Source: Burkholderia sp. (GTDB lineage: Bacteria; Pseudomonadota; Gammaproteobacteria; Burkholderiales; Burkholderiaceae). Taken from it: a DNA stretch of 31,242 nucleotides. Location: positions 1 through 31,242 of the forward strand of contig JASLEG010000256.1 of NCBI GenBank assembly GCA_030151225.1, given 5' to 3'. Numbering within the stretch: the first letter of the stretch is position 1; each line of letters starts with the position of its first letter. Below the pieces are notes generated by a model. The model saw only the letters and a list, made by a program, of their open reading frames with translations, did no database searches and was not told the DNA's origin. Made by a program: the position numbers and the translations under genes. Positions 1 through 7,380 of the stretch are shown in pieces.

Positions 1-2
1 TG

Positions 3-935
3 CCGCTGGCCGCGGCGGCCGTGGCCTGCGCGTGGTTCGCGCCGTGGCCGCCGGCCACGCTGTGGCTCGCGCCCGCCACGCCCACCAGCTTCCAGCGTTC
101 GCCCGACGCGTTCTCGGTCGCCACGCTCGCGCACGGCGCCACGCTGTACGCGCAGCACTGCGTGGCCTGCCACGGCAGCAGCGGGCGCGGCGACGGCCCG
201 CGCGCCGACGCGCTACCCGTGTGGCCGCCGACCGTGGCCGGCCCGCTGCTCACGCACCGGCTCGACGGCGAGCTGTTCTGGCACGTCGCGGCCGGCATGC
301 ACGCGCGCGACGGCCAGCAGACCATGCCGGGCTTCGCCGGCACGCTGAGCGATCGCGAAATCTGGGAAACCCTCGCCTGGCTGCGCGTGCTGTCGGCCGC
401 CGGCGGCGCCGAGAGCGGCGGCGGCTGGCCGGTGCCGGTCGCGCTGCCCGCGCTCGAGGTGCGTTGCGGCGATGGCCCCGTGCAGTCGCTCGCGCACTGG
501 CGCAGCGGCCAGCGCGTGCGGCTCGTCGCGCTGGCCCACGACGCCGTGCCGCCATTCGAGGACGCGCGCTGGCAGACCCTGCTCGTCACGCCCGACGGCC
601 GCCCGCCCGCGCGGATTCCGGCCGACGGCCCGCGCGCGAGCTGCACCGCCGTCACGCCCGGCGCATGGGCCGTGTTCGCGACGGTGGCGAACCGCCCCGT
701 CGACGCCTTCGCCGGCGGCGAGCTGATCGCCGATCGCGACGGCTGGCTGCGGGCCGCGGCCGCGCCCGGCGAGGGCTGGTCCGACGCGAACCTGATGTGC
801 GGGGTCGCCGCCGATCGCGAACGCAAGCAGGCGGCAGCGGGTGGCGCGGGTGGCTCGAGCGGCGGCATCGACGCGCTGCTCGCGCGCATCGACGCCGAGC
901 CGGTCGAGAACGTCGAGACCGGTTATCCGCACTGA
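3..935 (+). CDS. c-type cytochrome domain protein, 5' end outside window
   Basis: The frame is open from the first bases of the window, so the N-terminus is missing; a GTG at 21 is probably internal. The visible part begins with a hydrophobic Pro/Trp-rich stretch that looks like the end of a membrane segment, then a class I cytochrome c domain. A CVACH motif (CxxCH, covalent heme c) is followed by GRGDGP, and a methionine in TMPGF is a candidate sixth heme ligand. A domain of about 150 residues without recognisable motifs follows. Heme attachment means the domain lies in the periplasm. Some CopD-type membrane proteins carry such a C-terminal cytochrome, and the Trp-Leu-Ala-Pro...TSFQRSP lead-in resembles those, but without the upstream sequence this is only a suggestion. 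The next gene starts 52 bases downstream, so co-transcription is possible. Confidence 0.75.
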   Translation, partial: PLAAAAVACAWFAPWPPATLWLAPATPTSFQRSPDAFSVATLAHGATLYAQHCVACHGSSGRGDGPRADALPVWPPTVAGPLLTHRLDGELFWHVAAGMHARDGQQTMPGFAGTLSDREIWETLAWLRVLSAAGGAESGGGWPVPVALPALEVRCGDGPVQSLAHWRSGQRVRLVALAHDAVPPFEDARWQTLLVTPDGRPPARIPADGPRASCTAVTPGAWAVFATVANRPVDAFAGGELIADRDGWLRAAAAPGEGWSDANLMCGVAADRERKQAAAGGAGGSSGGIDALLARIDAEPVENVETGYPH

Positions 936-987
936 GCAGAATCCAGCGACGCCGCCCCACCGGCCTTCCCATCCCGAGGACATCCGC

Positions 988-1968
988 ATGACGCATTCCC
1001 CTTCCCGGCCACGACGCCGCTTCCTGCAATCGACCGCCGGCGCCGCCGGCCTCGCGCTGCTGCCCGCGCTCGGCAGCCGCGCGTTCGCGCAATCCGGCGC
1101 GCGCGTCACGCTGAAGGCCGGCGACCAGAAAGGCGGCCTGCGCGCGCTGCTCGAGGCGGCCGGCGCGCTGAACGGCCTGCCCTACGACATCGAGTGGACC
1201 GAATTCCCGGCCGCCGCGCCGCTCGGCGAGGCGCTCAATGCGGCGGCCGTCGATTGCGGCCCGATCGGCGACGCGCCGCTGATCTTCGCGCTGTCGTCGG
1301 GCGCGCGCATGAAGGCGATCGCGGTGAACCGCTCGGACGCCTACGGCACCGCGGTGGTGGTGCGCCCCGATTCGCCGCTGCGCTCGGCCGCCGACCTGAA
1401 GGGCAAGCGGGTGGGCACCACGCGCGGCTCGATCGGCCACTACGTCACGCTGCGCGCGCTCGATGCGGCCGGCCTGCCACCGAGCGCCGTGGATTTCCGC
1501 TTCCTCGCGCCGGCCGACACGATGCTCGCGCTGACCACCGGCGCGGTGGACGCCTGGGCCACCTGGGAGCCGTACACGGCGCTGGCCGAAACCAGCAAGC
1601 GCGGCCGCGTGCTGGTGAGCGGGCGTGGCCTGTGGTCGGGCCTCAGCTACGTGGCCGCCACCGATCAGGCGATCGCCACCAAGCGCGAGGCGCTGCACGA
1701 CTTCGTGCAGCGCGTGGCCCGCGCGCAAGCCTGGTCGTATCAGCACGGCGACGCGTTCTCGGCCACGCTCGCGCGCATCATCGGCATTCCGGAAGCGGCC
1801 GCGAAGCTGCAGTTCGAACGGCGCCAGACGAAATGGCTGGCGATCGACGCCACCGTGATCGCCGAGCAGCAGGCCACGGCCGATTTCTACCGCAAGGTGG
1901 GGCTGCTGAAGCAGCCGCTGCAGGTCGCCTCGACCTTCGACCGCAGCTTCCCGCTCGCCACGGCCTAG
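988..1968 (+). CDS. ABC transporter substrate-binding protein, SsuA/TauA/NrtA type
   Basis: 326 residues. The ATG at 988 is chosen because GAGGA lies about 8 bases upstream and the protein then starts with a secretion signal: SRPRRRFLQ (twin-arginine-like), a hydrophobic Ala/Leu core and an AFA-Q cleavage site. The mature protein has the fold signature of aliphatic-sulfonate, taurine and nitrate binding proteins, with DQKGGLRALLEAAG at the N-lobe and later ADLKGKRVGTTRGSIGHY and GAVDAWATWEPY, which line the ligand site in SsuA-like proteins. The role is periplasmic capture of a small oxyanion or organosulfonate for an ABC importer. No permease or ATPase gene is visible on either side, so the ligand cannot be inferred from context; upstream partners may lie outside the window. 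Confidence 0.88.
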   Translation: MTHSPSRPRRRFLQSTAGAAGLALLPALGSRAFAQSGARVTLKAGDQKGGLRALLEAAGALNGLPYDIEWTEFPAAAPLGEALNAAAVDCGPIGDAPLIFALSSGARMKAIAVNRSDAYGTAVVVRPDSPLRSAADLKGKRVGTTRGSIGHYVTLRALDAAGLPPSAVDFRFLAPADTMLALTTGAVDAWATWEPYTALAETSKRGRVLVSGRGLWSGLSYVAATDQAIATKREALHDFVQRVARAQAWSYQHGDAFSATLARIIGIPEAAAKLQFERRQTKWLAIDATVIAEQQATADFYRKVGLLKQPLQVASTFDRSFPLATA

Positions 1969-2057
1969 CCCACCGCCGCGACGACGACGCGGCGGCAGCG
2001 CGGCAATCTGGCAGAATCGCGATTTCCTGCCAGCCCACCGCGCCGCGCGCCGTCGTC

Positions 2058-2945
2058 ATGCCGACTCTCAGCGAACTGTTCATCTACCCGATCAAATCCT
2101 GCGCGGGCATCTCGCTCGCCAGCGCGCGCCTGCTCGAAAGCGGCCTCGAATACGATCGCGGCTGGCTGGTGGCGGAGCCCTCGGGCGCGATGATCACGCA
2201 GCGCGAGCACGCCAGGCTCGCGCTGGTGCGCGTGGCGATCGGCGAAACCGAGCTCGTGATCGACGCGCCCGGCATGCCCACGCTGCGCACCCCGCTCGAC
2301 GCCGCCGCGCACGCCGGCGCGCCCACCCTCGCGGTCACGGTGTGGCGCGACACGATGGACGCGCTCGACACCGGCGAGGCCACCGCGCAATGGTTCGGCG
2401 CCTATCTGGGCGTCACCGCGCGCCTGCTGCGCTTCTCGCCCGAGGTGCGCCGCGAGGTCAGCCGCAAGTGGACCGGCGAGCAAAGCACCCACACGCAGTT
2501 CGCCGACGGCTTCCCGGTGATGGTGATCGGCCGCGCCTCGCTCGACGATCTCAACGCGCGCCTCGACCGGCGCGGCGTGCCGCCGGTCGGCATGGACCGC
2601 TTCCGGCCCAACCTCGTGATCGACGGGCTCGAGGCCTACGAGGAAGACCACGTGGAACACCTCGACATCGCCGGCGACGCGGGCACGATCCGGCTGCGGC
2701 TCGTCAAGCTCTGCACGCGCTGCCCGATCCCCGCGATCGATCAGCGGCTCGGCGGCCCGAACCCGGCCCATCCGCACGAGCCGCTCGACACCCTGAGCAC
2801 CTACCGCGGCAGCGCGCGGTTCGACGGCGAGCTGACCTTCGGCAAGCACGCCGTGCTCGGCGCCGCCGATACCGGCGCGGGCCTCGCCGCCGGCATGCTG
2901 CGCGTGGGCCAGACGCTCGACGCCGAGATCGGTTTCGACGCCTGA
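2058..2945 (+). CDS. MOSC N-terminal and MOSC domain protein (YcbX/mARC-like)
   Basis: 295 residues from the ATG at 2058. The N-terminus LSELFIYPIKSCAGIS is the hallmark of the MOSC N-terminal beta-barrel domain; the catalytic MOSC domain follows with GMDRFRPNLVIDGLEAYEEDHVEH and LVKLCTRCPIPAIDQ, whose cysteine is in the position that binds molybdenum of the sulfurated molybdenum cofactor in this family. Relatives (YcbX, mARC) reduce N-hydroxylated compounds such as N-hydroxylated bases. The protein ends shortly after the MOSC domain and lacks the C-terminal 2Fe-2S ferredoxin domain found in longer YcbX proteins, so it would need a separate electron donor. Earlier in-frame starts inside the preceding gene were rejected because they would overlap it. 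Confidence 0.88.
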   Translation: MPTLSELFIYPIKSCAGISLASARLLESGLEYDRGWLVAEPSGAMITQREHARLALVRVAIGETELVIDAPGMPTLRTPLDAAAHAGAPTLAVTVWRDTMDALDTGEATAQWFGAYLGVTARLLRFSPEVRREVSRKWTGEQSTHTQFADGFPVMVIGRASLDDLNARLDRRGVPPVGMDRFRPNLVIDGLEAYEEDHVEHLDIAGDAGTIRLRLVKLCTRCPIPAIDQRLGGPNPAHPHEPLDTLSTYRGSARFDGELTFGKHAVLGAADTGAGLAAGMLRVGQTLDAEIGFDA

Positions 2946-2950
2946 GGCGC

Positions 2951-2983
2951 GCCGCGCGCCCGCCGCGCGCCCGCCGCGCGCCG
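2951..2983. repeat. short GC-rich tandem repeat, 11 bp x 3
   Basis: Three adjacent copies of GCCGCGCGCCC (the third ends in G) directly after the MOSC gene. No function is evident; such tracts are prone to slippage. Confidence 0.8.
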
Positions 2984-3091
2984 CCGTCGCGCTCACCTGC
3001 CTCCCCCTCCGCAGCCTTTCCCCCGCTCCTGCAATCCGGTCGCACAACCGTCGGCGCGACCATTTACATTGCCACCTTCTTTTGTCAGATG

Positions 3092-3130
3092 TGTAAAAGC
3101 GGGATCGTAAGCACGACGAAAACTTTTACA
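3092..3130. promoter_or_regulatory. inverted repeat TGTAAAAG / CTTTTACA upstream of the MarR gene
   Basis: Perfect 8-base arms at 3092-3099 and 3123-3130, separated by 23 bases, in the unusually AT-rich leader (about 3050-3266) of the MarR-type gene. It could be a regulator site or a structured leader. No convincing -35/-10 pair was identified. Confidence 0.4.
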
Positions 3131-3180
3131 GTGCTAACGCCCTATTGCTTAATTCATTCACGAATTTGCGCACAACAGCC

Positions 3181-3193
3181 GTCGAATTTCGAC
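3181..3193. promoter_or_regulatory. palindrome GTCGAATTTCGAC, candidate MarR/HpaR operator
   Basis: A 13-base perfect palindrome (6-base arms around one T) 73 bases before the start codon of the MarR-family gene. MarR proteins usually bind short palindromes of this kind and often repress their own gene, so autoregulation is a reasonable inference but is not shown. Confidence 0.4.
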
Positions 3194-3266
3194 AAAACTG
3201 AACAAGTCGAAAACATTTCGTCCTGTTAAGATTGTTGCCTTGCTTGCAATACCCGAACCGATTTTC

Positions 3267-3707
3267 ATGAATCGCACGATTGACCCTCGCAATCTGACGA
3301 TGCTGCTGCTCGAAGCGCGTGAAACGCTGATCGGCCGCTTCCGACCGATCCTCAAGGAAGTCTCGCTGACCGAGCAGCAATGGCGGATCATTCGCCTTCT
3401 CGATGGCGAGCCGAAAGGCGAACTCGAAGCCGGCCAGATCGCGCGGCGTTGCTGCATCCTGAGCCCGAGCCTGACCGGCGTGCTGGAGCGGCTCGAGCGC
3501 GACGGCATGATCACGCGCATGCGCTCCACCGAGGACCAGCGGCGCCTGCTCGTGGCGCTGACCGATCGCAGCCGCCAGCTCGTGCGCAAGGTCGCGCCGC
3601 GCATCGAGGCGCAGTACCGGATGCTCGAGCAGCAACTCGGCGCCGACACGCTGCGCGACGTCTACACCGCCCTCGATCGCCTGCTCGCGGTCGCCTCGCC
3701 GGACTGA
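3267..3707 (+). CDS. hpaR: MarR family regulator, HpaR type
   Basis: 146 residues from the ATG at 3267; an upstream in-frame TTG at 3240 is less likely because it adds atypical residues. The N-terminal LTMLLLEARETLIGRFRPILKEVSLTEQQWRIIRLL resembles the start of HpaR, the repressor of homoprotocatechuate (4-hydroxyphenylacetate) degradation genes. The winged helix follows: the recognition helix in AGQIARRCCILSPSLTGVLERLERDG, and the wing in the basic RMRSTEDQRRLLVALT. The protein should act as a cytoplasmic dimer that releases DNA on binding an aromatic ligand. No hpa catabolic genes are in this window, so it is either an orphan copy or controls distant genes. Two cysteines in the recognition helix region (RCC) could in principle sense oxidation. 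Confidence 0.85.
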   Translation: MNRTIDPRNLTMLLLEARETLIGRFRPILKEVSLTEQQWRIIRLLDGEPKGELEAGQIARRCCILSPSLTGVLERLERDGMITRMRSTEDQRRLLVALTDRSRQLVRKVAPRIEAQYRMLEQQLGADTLRDVYTALDRLLAVASPD

Positions 3708-4058
3708 GCAGCCGGCACGCGGCTTGCGCCGCTCCCTCGATCGCCCGCATGCGAAGGACCGACGAGTCGGTCTCGTGACAAGCCCGCCTTGCCTCGTACT
3801 CCTGCCCAATTGCCGTCGCGCGACCCGCGCTGAATGCGGCCTACTGAACAGACATCCGATCTCTGCCGACGCACGGTTTCACGCCTCGGCGGATTAAACA
3901 CGCAATCGTTGCCATGGCAAACGGCATCGATGCAGCGAACCTATGAGCGCTGCGACAGTGGTGCGGCAATTTCATTGCGCCGCACCCTTGTGTTCAGCAA
4001 CCCGCCTTCTAGACTGTTTACTTCCCGATCCCGACGGCAGTCACCCAGGAGACGATTC
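3708..4058. other. intergenic region without a recognised gene
   Basis: About 350 bases between the MarR gene and the next small gene. The start is GC-rich; the last 200 bases are more AT-rich and probably hold the promoter of the gene at 4059, but no clear -35/-10 pair or strong hairpin stands out. Open frames here look like chance. Confidence 0.5.
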
Positions 4059-4430
4059 ATGCGCCTCACCATCCGTATCAACGAAAGCGGTTCCGCCACG
4101 CACCAGCCCTCGTTCGCGGTTCTCTGGGTCGACACCGACGAGCAGCTCTGGTCGCGCGAGGCGCATCAGGGCATCGACCTGCCGCGTTGGGGGAAGGTGA
4201 AGCACATGGAAGGCGTCGTGGCGCTCTGTGCCGCCGACGGCGGCGAGGCGCTGTGTCGTCTGCAGGGCTTGTCGTTCGATGCGCTGGTGGGCGCGCCGTC
4301 GTCGGGCGCGGGCGGTCACGGCGCGGCCGATCTCGGCAGCCGACACGGCACGCCGGGCGCCTGGCATCTGCAGGCGGTCGAACGCTGCACGACGCAAGCC
4401 GAGAACGCCGGCTTCCTGACCGTGCCCTGA
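4059..4430 (+). CDS. small protein of unknown function
   Basis: 123 residues, beginning MRLTIRINESGS. The start at 4059 is supported by AGGAG about 7 bases upstream. I do not recognise the family. The protein has no signal peptide or membrane segment and a mixed beta-like N-terminal half (ATHQPSFAVLWVDTDEQLW), then a Gly/Ala-rich linker (SSGAGGHGAADL) and a short end. Codon use is typical of the surrounding genome, so it is probably a real gene. It sits alone, with a strong stem-loop 45 bases after its stop codon. Confidence 0.65.
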   Translation: MRLTIRINESGSATHQPSFAVLWVDTDEQLWSREAHQGIDLPRWGKVKHMEGVVALCAADGGEALCRLQGLSFDALVGAPSSGAGGHGAADLGSRHGTPGAWHLQAVERCTTQAENAGFLTVP

Positions 4431-4474
4431 ACCCCGCCGCCACGCCGGCCTCGGCCGGCTCCGTTGCGTCACCC

Positions 4475-4501
4475 GCACGCCCGGCTTCGCGCCGGGCGTG
4501 C
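4475..4501. terminator. strong stem-loop after the 4059 gene
   Basis: Perfect 11-bp stem (GCACGCCCGGC with GCCGGGCGTGC) around a five-base TTCGC loop. No T-run follows, so it may be a GC-only terminator or an RNA-stabilising hairpin. Confidence 0.5.
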
Positions 4502-4533
4502 TGCATTCCGGCCGCGGATTCCCGCGCGCCACA

Positions 4534-4591
4534 CGTTACGGGCCCGTAACGCCCCCCTCGCTGCTACGTAACATCCCGTCGGCCCGTAACG
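4534..4591. promoter_or_regulatory. GTAAC site array with an 18-bp perfect palindrome
   Basis: CGTTACGGGCCCGTAACG at 4534-4551 is a perfect palindrome. Further same-orientation GTAAC cores follow at 4568 and 4587, the last again as CCCGTAACG. The three forward cores (4547, 4568, 4587) are 21 and 19 bases apart, close to two helical turns each, as expected for a protein binding one DNA face. The array lies about 180 bases before the winged-helix regulator at 4772, which may be the protein that binds it. Confidence 0.5.
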
Positions 4592-4704
4592 TCCACGACG
4601 TCGCGATCGGCCCGGGAGTGGACCATCCATCAAAAAAATTTCCTTTTGAATCAGCGATTTGAAACCAGCCGCCCGGCACCTCGCCGATAGTCTGTGAAGC
4701 TGGC

Positions 4705-4717
4705 CTGCATTTTGCAG
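4705..4717. promoter_or_regulatory. small palindrome CTGCATTTTGCAG
   Basis: 5-base arms around TTT, 55 bases before the start codon of the winged-helix gene. It may be a regulator site or the top of the transcript; weak evidence. Confidence 0.25.
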
Positions 4718-4771
4718 AGTAAGGAGCGTTCCGCTTCGGGGCCACCAGACAAATTGCGAGGGACCATCATC

Positions 4772-5182
4772 ATGGATTGCAAATATCTGTTCATCGACGA
4801 CATAAAAATCAATTTCATCCGTCGCTCGATCGAGATCGACAACGAGACGATCGACATGACGCCGCGCGAGTTCGACGTGATCGAATTCCTGCTCGACAAC
4901 ATGAACAAGATCGTGCCGCGCCAGGCGATTCAGGAAGCCGTGTGGGGCCGCGAGCTCGGCGTGTCGTCGCGCACGCTCGACACCCACATCTCGCGCATCC
5001 GCTCGAAGCTCAAGCTCGAGAACGACAAGAACATGCGCATCATCCCGATCTACTCGATCGGCTATCGCCTCGTGCTGTTCGGCGCGGCCATGACGCACGT
5101 GGAGCCGCACGATCAGGTCACGCCGCGCCGCAGCCCGCAACCGGGCGTGCCGGCCACCTCCGTGTCGCACGCGTTCGCCTGA
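4772..5182 (+). CDS. OmpR/PhoB-type winged-helix regulator without receiver domain
   Basis: 136 residues. The ATG at 4772 has a GAGGG element about 10 bases upstream. Nearly all of the protein is one OmpR/PhoB-type DNA-binding domain: the beta-strand start NFIRRSIEIDNETIDMTPREFDVIEFLLDN, the transactivation-loop region VPRQAIQEAVWG, the recognition helix SSRTLDTHISRIRSKLKLE, and the C-terminal hairpin IIPIYSIGYRLVLF. There is no receiver domain with a phosphoacceptor Asp and no room for one, because the upstream DNA is a non-coding leader. It therefore must be controlled by amount, by a ligand or by a partner rather than by its own phosphorylation. A tail of about 30 residues rich in Pro, His and Arg is probably disordered. 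The codons are less GC-rich than neighbouring genes near the start. No histidine kinase is nearby. Confidence 0.85.
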   Translation: MDCKYLFIDDIKINFIRRSIEIDNETIDMTPREFDVIEFLLDNMNKIVPRQAIQEAVWGRELGVSSRTLDTHISRIRSKLKLENDKNMRIIPIYSIGYRLVLFGAAMTHVEPHDQVTPRRSPQPGVPATSVSHAFA

Positions 5183-5200
5183 GCACACGCGACACGGCGC

Positions 5201-5248
5201 GAACGGCGCGCGAGGCCCGAGATGATCATCGGGGCCCGCGCGCCGTTC
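5201..5248. terminator. large inverted repeat between convergent genes, likely bidirectional terminator
   Basis: A perfect 12-bp outer stem (GAACGGCGCGCG at 5201-5212 with CGCGCGCCGTTC at 5237-5248) plus an inner GGCC pairing. It lies exactly between the stop codons of the convergent winged-helix and trehalase genes. Confidence 0.65.
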
Positions 5249-5285
5249 GTCTTCGGCAGGCGCGATCGCGCCCGTCAGTGACCGC

Positions 5286-7022
5286 TCACTTGGCCTTGGC
5301 GGCGCCCGCGTCGTTGCGGTCGAGCAGTTTCGCCGTGACGCCGTTGGTCCAGCCGAAGCCGTCCTGCAGCGGATATTCCCCGCCGCCGCCACCGCCTATT
5401 CCGGCGCCTTCCACCACGTACTTCTCGACCAGCTTGCCCTGACTCGCGTACACGCCCTTCACGTTCTTCAGGAAGCGCTGCGCGATGTCGTCGGCGAGCG
5501 GCCGCTCGCCGTAGCGCGACAGGCCCTCGACCGCGATCCACTGCAGCGGCGCCCAGCCGTTCGGCGCGTCCCACTGCTGGCCCGTGCTCAGCGTGGTGGT
5601 GGCGATGCCGCCCGGCTGCAGCAGCGAATCGCGCACGTGCTGCGCGGTGGAGATCGCGTGCTCGGGCGTGGCCACGCCCGTGTAGAGCGGATACAGCGTG
5701 GCCGCGCTCAGCTCGTCGCGCGGCTTGCCGAGCTGCCAGTCGTAGTCGCCGTAATAGCCGTTCGCATTCCAGAGCCAGTGGTTCACGGCGGCGTCGCGCT
5801 TCGCGGCGCGGTCGTTGAACTCGGCCACGCAGGCCGCGTCGTGCGTGGCCAGGCAGCCGGTGGCGATGGTCTTCTCGAGGTGATACATCAGCGCGTTCAG
5901 GTCCACCGGCACGATCGAGGTGGTGCGGATCGTGGCCAGCGTCTTGCCGTCGCCGAGCCAGCGCGAGCTGTAGTCCCAGCCGCTCTCGGCGCCGGCGCGC
6001 AGGTCGCGCCACACCTCGGGCGCGGGCCGGCCGGCCGCGGCACGCGCGGTCTGCACGTCCTCGAGATACGACTCGTCGCGCGGCGTGGCGCTCGCATCCC
6101 AGTAGCGGTTCAGCACGGCGCCGTCGGGCATCACCACCACGTGCTCGCTGGCGCTGCCGCGCGCGGTGCCGGCCGCGCCGTGCATCCAGTACGCGTATTC
6201 CCGACGCAGCGCCGGCAGGTATTTCTGATAGACGCCCTTGCCTTCCTTGTCGGCGGCCAGCTCCACCATGTAGGCGAAGAACGGCGGCTGCGAGCGACTC
6301 GCGTAGTAGGTACGGTTGCCGTTCGGCACGTGGCCCGCGCGCTCGATCAGATACGCGAAGTTGTCGAGCATGTCGTCGACCAGATCCTCGCGGCCCGCTT
6401 CCTGCAGGCCCAGCATCGTGAAATAGCTGTCCCAGTAGTAGCCTTCGCGGAAGCGCCCGCCCGGCACCACGTAGGGCTTCGGCAGCCTGATCAGCGAGCC
6501 GTTCGGCGAGGCGGAATCGGTATTGCGCGTCAGATGCGGCCACAACCAGTCGATGTGATCGCGCAGCGACTGGTGCGCGGGCGGCGTGACCACCACCTGG
6601 TCGGCCGGCAGCGCGAAGTGCTGCGAGACGAACTGCTTGAGCGAGAAGCCCGGCTGGTTCCTCTGCTGCCGGTATTGCTGCACGATCGTGGCCGGATCGG
6701 CATCGGGCGTCAGATCGACGAAGGTCTTCTGGTCGGGGAAGATCTGCGCCGTCTGCACGGCCGTGAACAGATCGCCGTACAGCACGCTCGGCGGTTGCAG
6801 CTGCAGCGCGGGCGCGCCCGGCGTCGACGCGGAATCGGTCGCGGCGGCCGCGTTGGTGTCGCCGGCGTGGCCGGCCTGCATGTCGGTACAGGCGGCGAGC
6901 GCGAGCAGCGCGGCGGCGGCGGCCGAGAGCACGCCGAGGCGGCGCGGGGCGCACACGCGGCGCCCGTGTCGAACGGCATCCGGTGCGAGAGTCGGGCTGG
7001 GTCGGGATCGATTGGCGGCCAT
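5286..7022 (-). CDS. treA: trehalase (GH37), predicted lipoprotein
   Basis: 578 residues. The start at 7022 is chosen because AGGAG lies 7 bases upstream. The enzyme hydrolyses alpha,alpha-trehalose to two glucoses. Both family signatures are present: PGGRFREGYYWDSYFTMLGL and QWDAPNGWAPLQWIAVEGL, as well as the C-terminal glycine loop and EYPLQDGFGWTNGV. The N-terminus has an Arg-rich region, an Ala/Leu core and LALAAC-T, which fits a lipobox with Cys as the lipidated residue; typical periplasmic TreA proteins are soluble, so membrane anchoring would be a variation. After it comes an Ala/Thr/Asp linker of about 30 residues. The gene stands alone between a terminator and a 358-base divergent region. 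Trehalose use could serve osmolyte recycling or nutrition. Confidence 0.93.
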   Translation of the reverse strand: MAANRSRPSPTLAPDAVRHGRRVCAPRRLGVLSAAAAALLALAACTDMQAGHAGDTNAAAATDSASTPGAPALQLQPPSVLYGDLFTAVQTAQIFPDQKTFVDLTPDADPATIVQQYRQQRNQPGFSLKQFVSQHFALPADQVVVTPPAHQSLRDHIDWLWPHLTRNTDSASPNGSLIRLPKPYVVPGGRFREGYYWDSYFTMLGLQEAGREDLVDDMLDNFAYLIERAGHVPNGNRTYYASRSQPPFFAYMVELAADKEGKGVYQKYLPALRREYAYWMHGAAGTARGSASEHVVVMPDGAVLNRYWDASATPRDESYLEDVQTARAAAGRPAPEVWRDLRAGAESGWDYSSRWLGDGKTLATIRTTSIVPVDLNALMYHLEKTIATGCLATHDAACVAEFNDRAAKRDAAVNHWLWNANGYYGDYDWQLGKPRDELSAATLYPLYTGVATPEHAISTAQHVRDSLLQPGGIATTTLSTGQQWDAPNGWAPLQWIAVEGLSRYGERPLADDIAQRFLKNVKGVYASQGKLVEKYVVEGAGIGGGGGGEYPLQDGFGWTNGVTAKLLDRNDAGAAKAK

Positions 7023-7380
7023 CGGCGCTCCTTTGTTCTGTGTGTCCGGGCTCCCGATCATGCCCGAGCGCGGCGGCGCGCGTGCTGCGGCGCGGCACGC
7101 GGCGGCGCGTCGAACGAAGCGCCAGCAGTCGGGGCATGGCCCGTCCTAGCACATCGCGTGCCGCGTCCGGGCGCGAGGCAGGCGCGTCAGCGTCCATCGC
7201 ATGCGCATCACGTGCGATGCTTCGCGCCGGGCGGGATCGTTTCGCACGCAACGAATCGCGCACCGCGCGTTCGCCGGCGATGCGCGCCGTTGCGTTCAGT
7301 TGGCGGGACGGGAACGGTTCCGCTAACGCCGCGCGGGGGATCGATGCAATAATGGCGCCTTTGCCGCGCGCCGATTCCCA
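7023..7380. promoter_or_regulatory. divergent promoter region between trehalase and MFS genes
   Basis: 358 bases with no gene. It holds a perfect 7-base inverted repeat, CATCGCA at 7195-7201 and TGCGATG at 7213-7219 (11-base spacer), which is a candidate regulator site. No confident -35/-10 elements were found. Confidence 0.4.

Noticed and set aside
1194..2057. In-frame extension of the MOSC gene
   Set aside because: It would overlap the ABC binding protein gene; the MOSC domain begins right at the ATG at 2058.
4630..4660. Possible relative of the module's 3' motif (minus strand CTGATTCAAAAGGAAATTTT)
   Set aside because: Similarity is mainly in A/T tracts and there is no box pair; judged chance.
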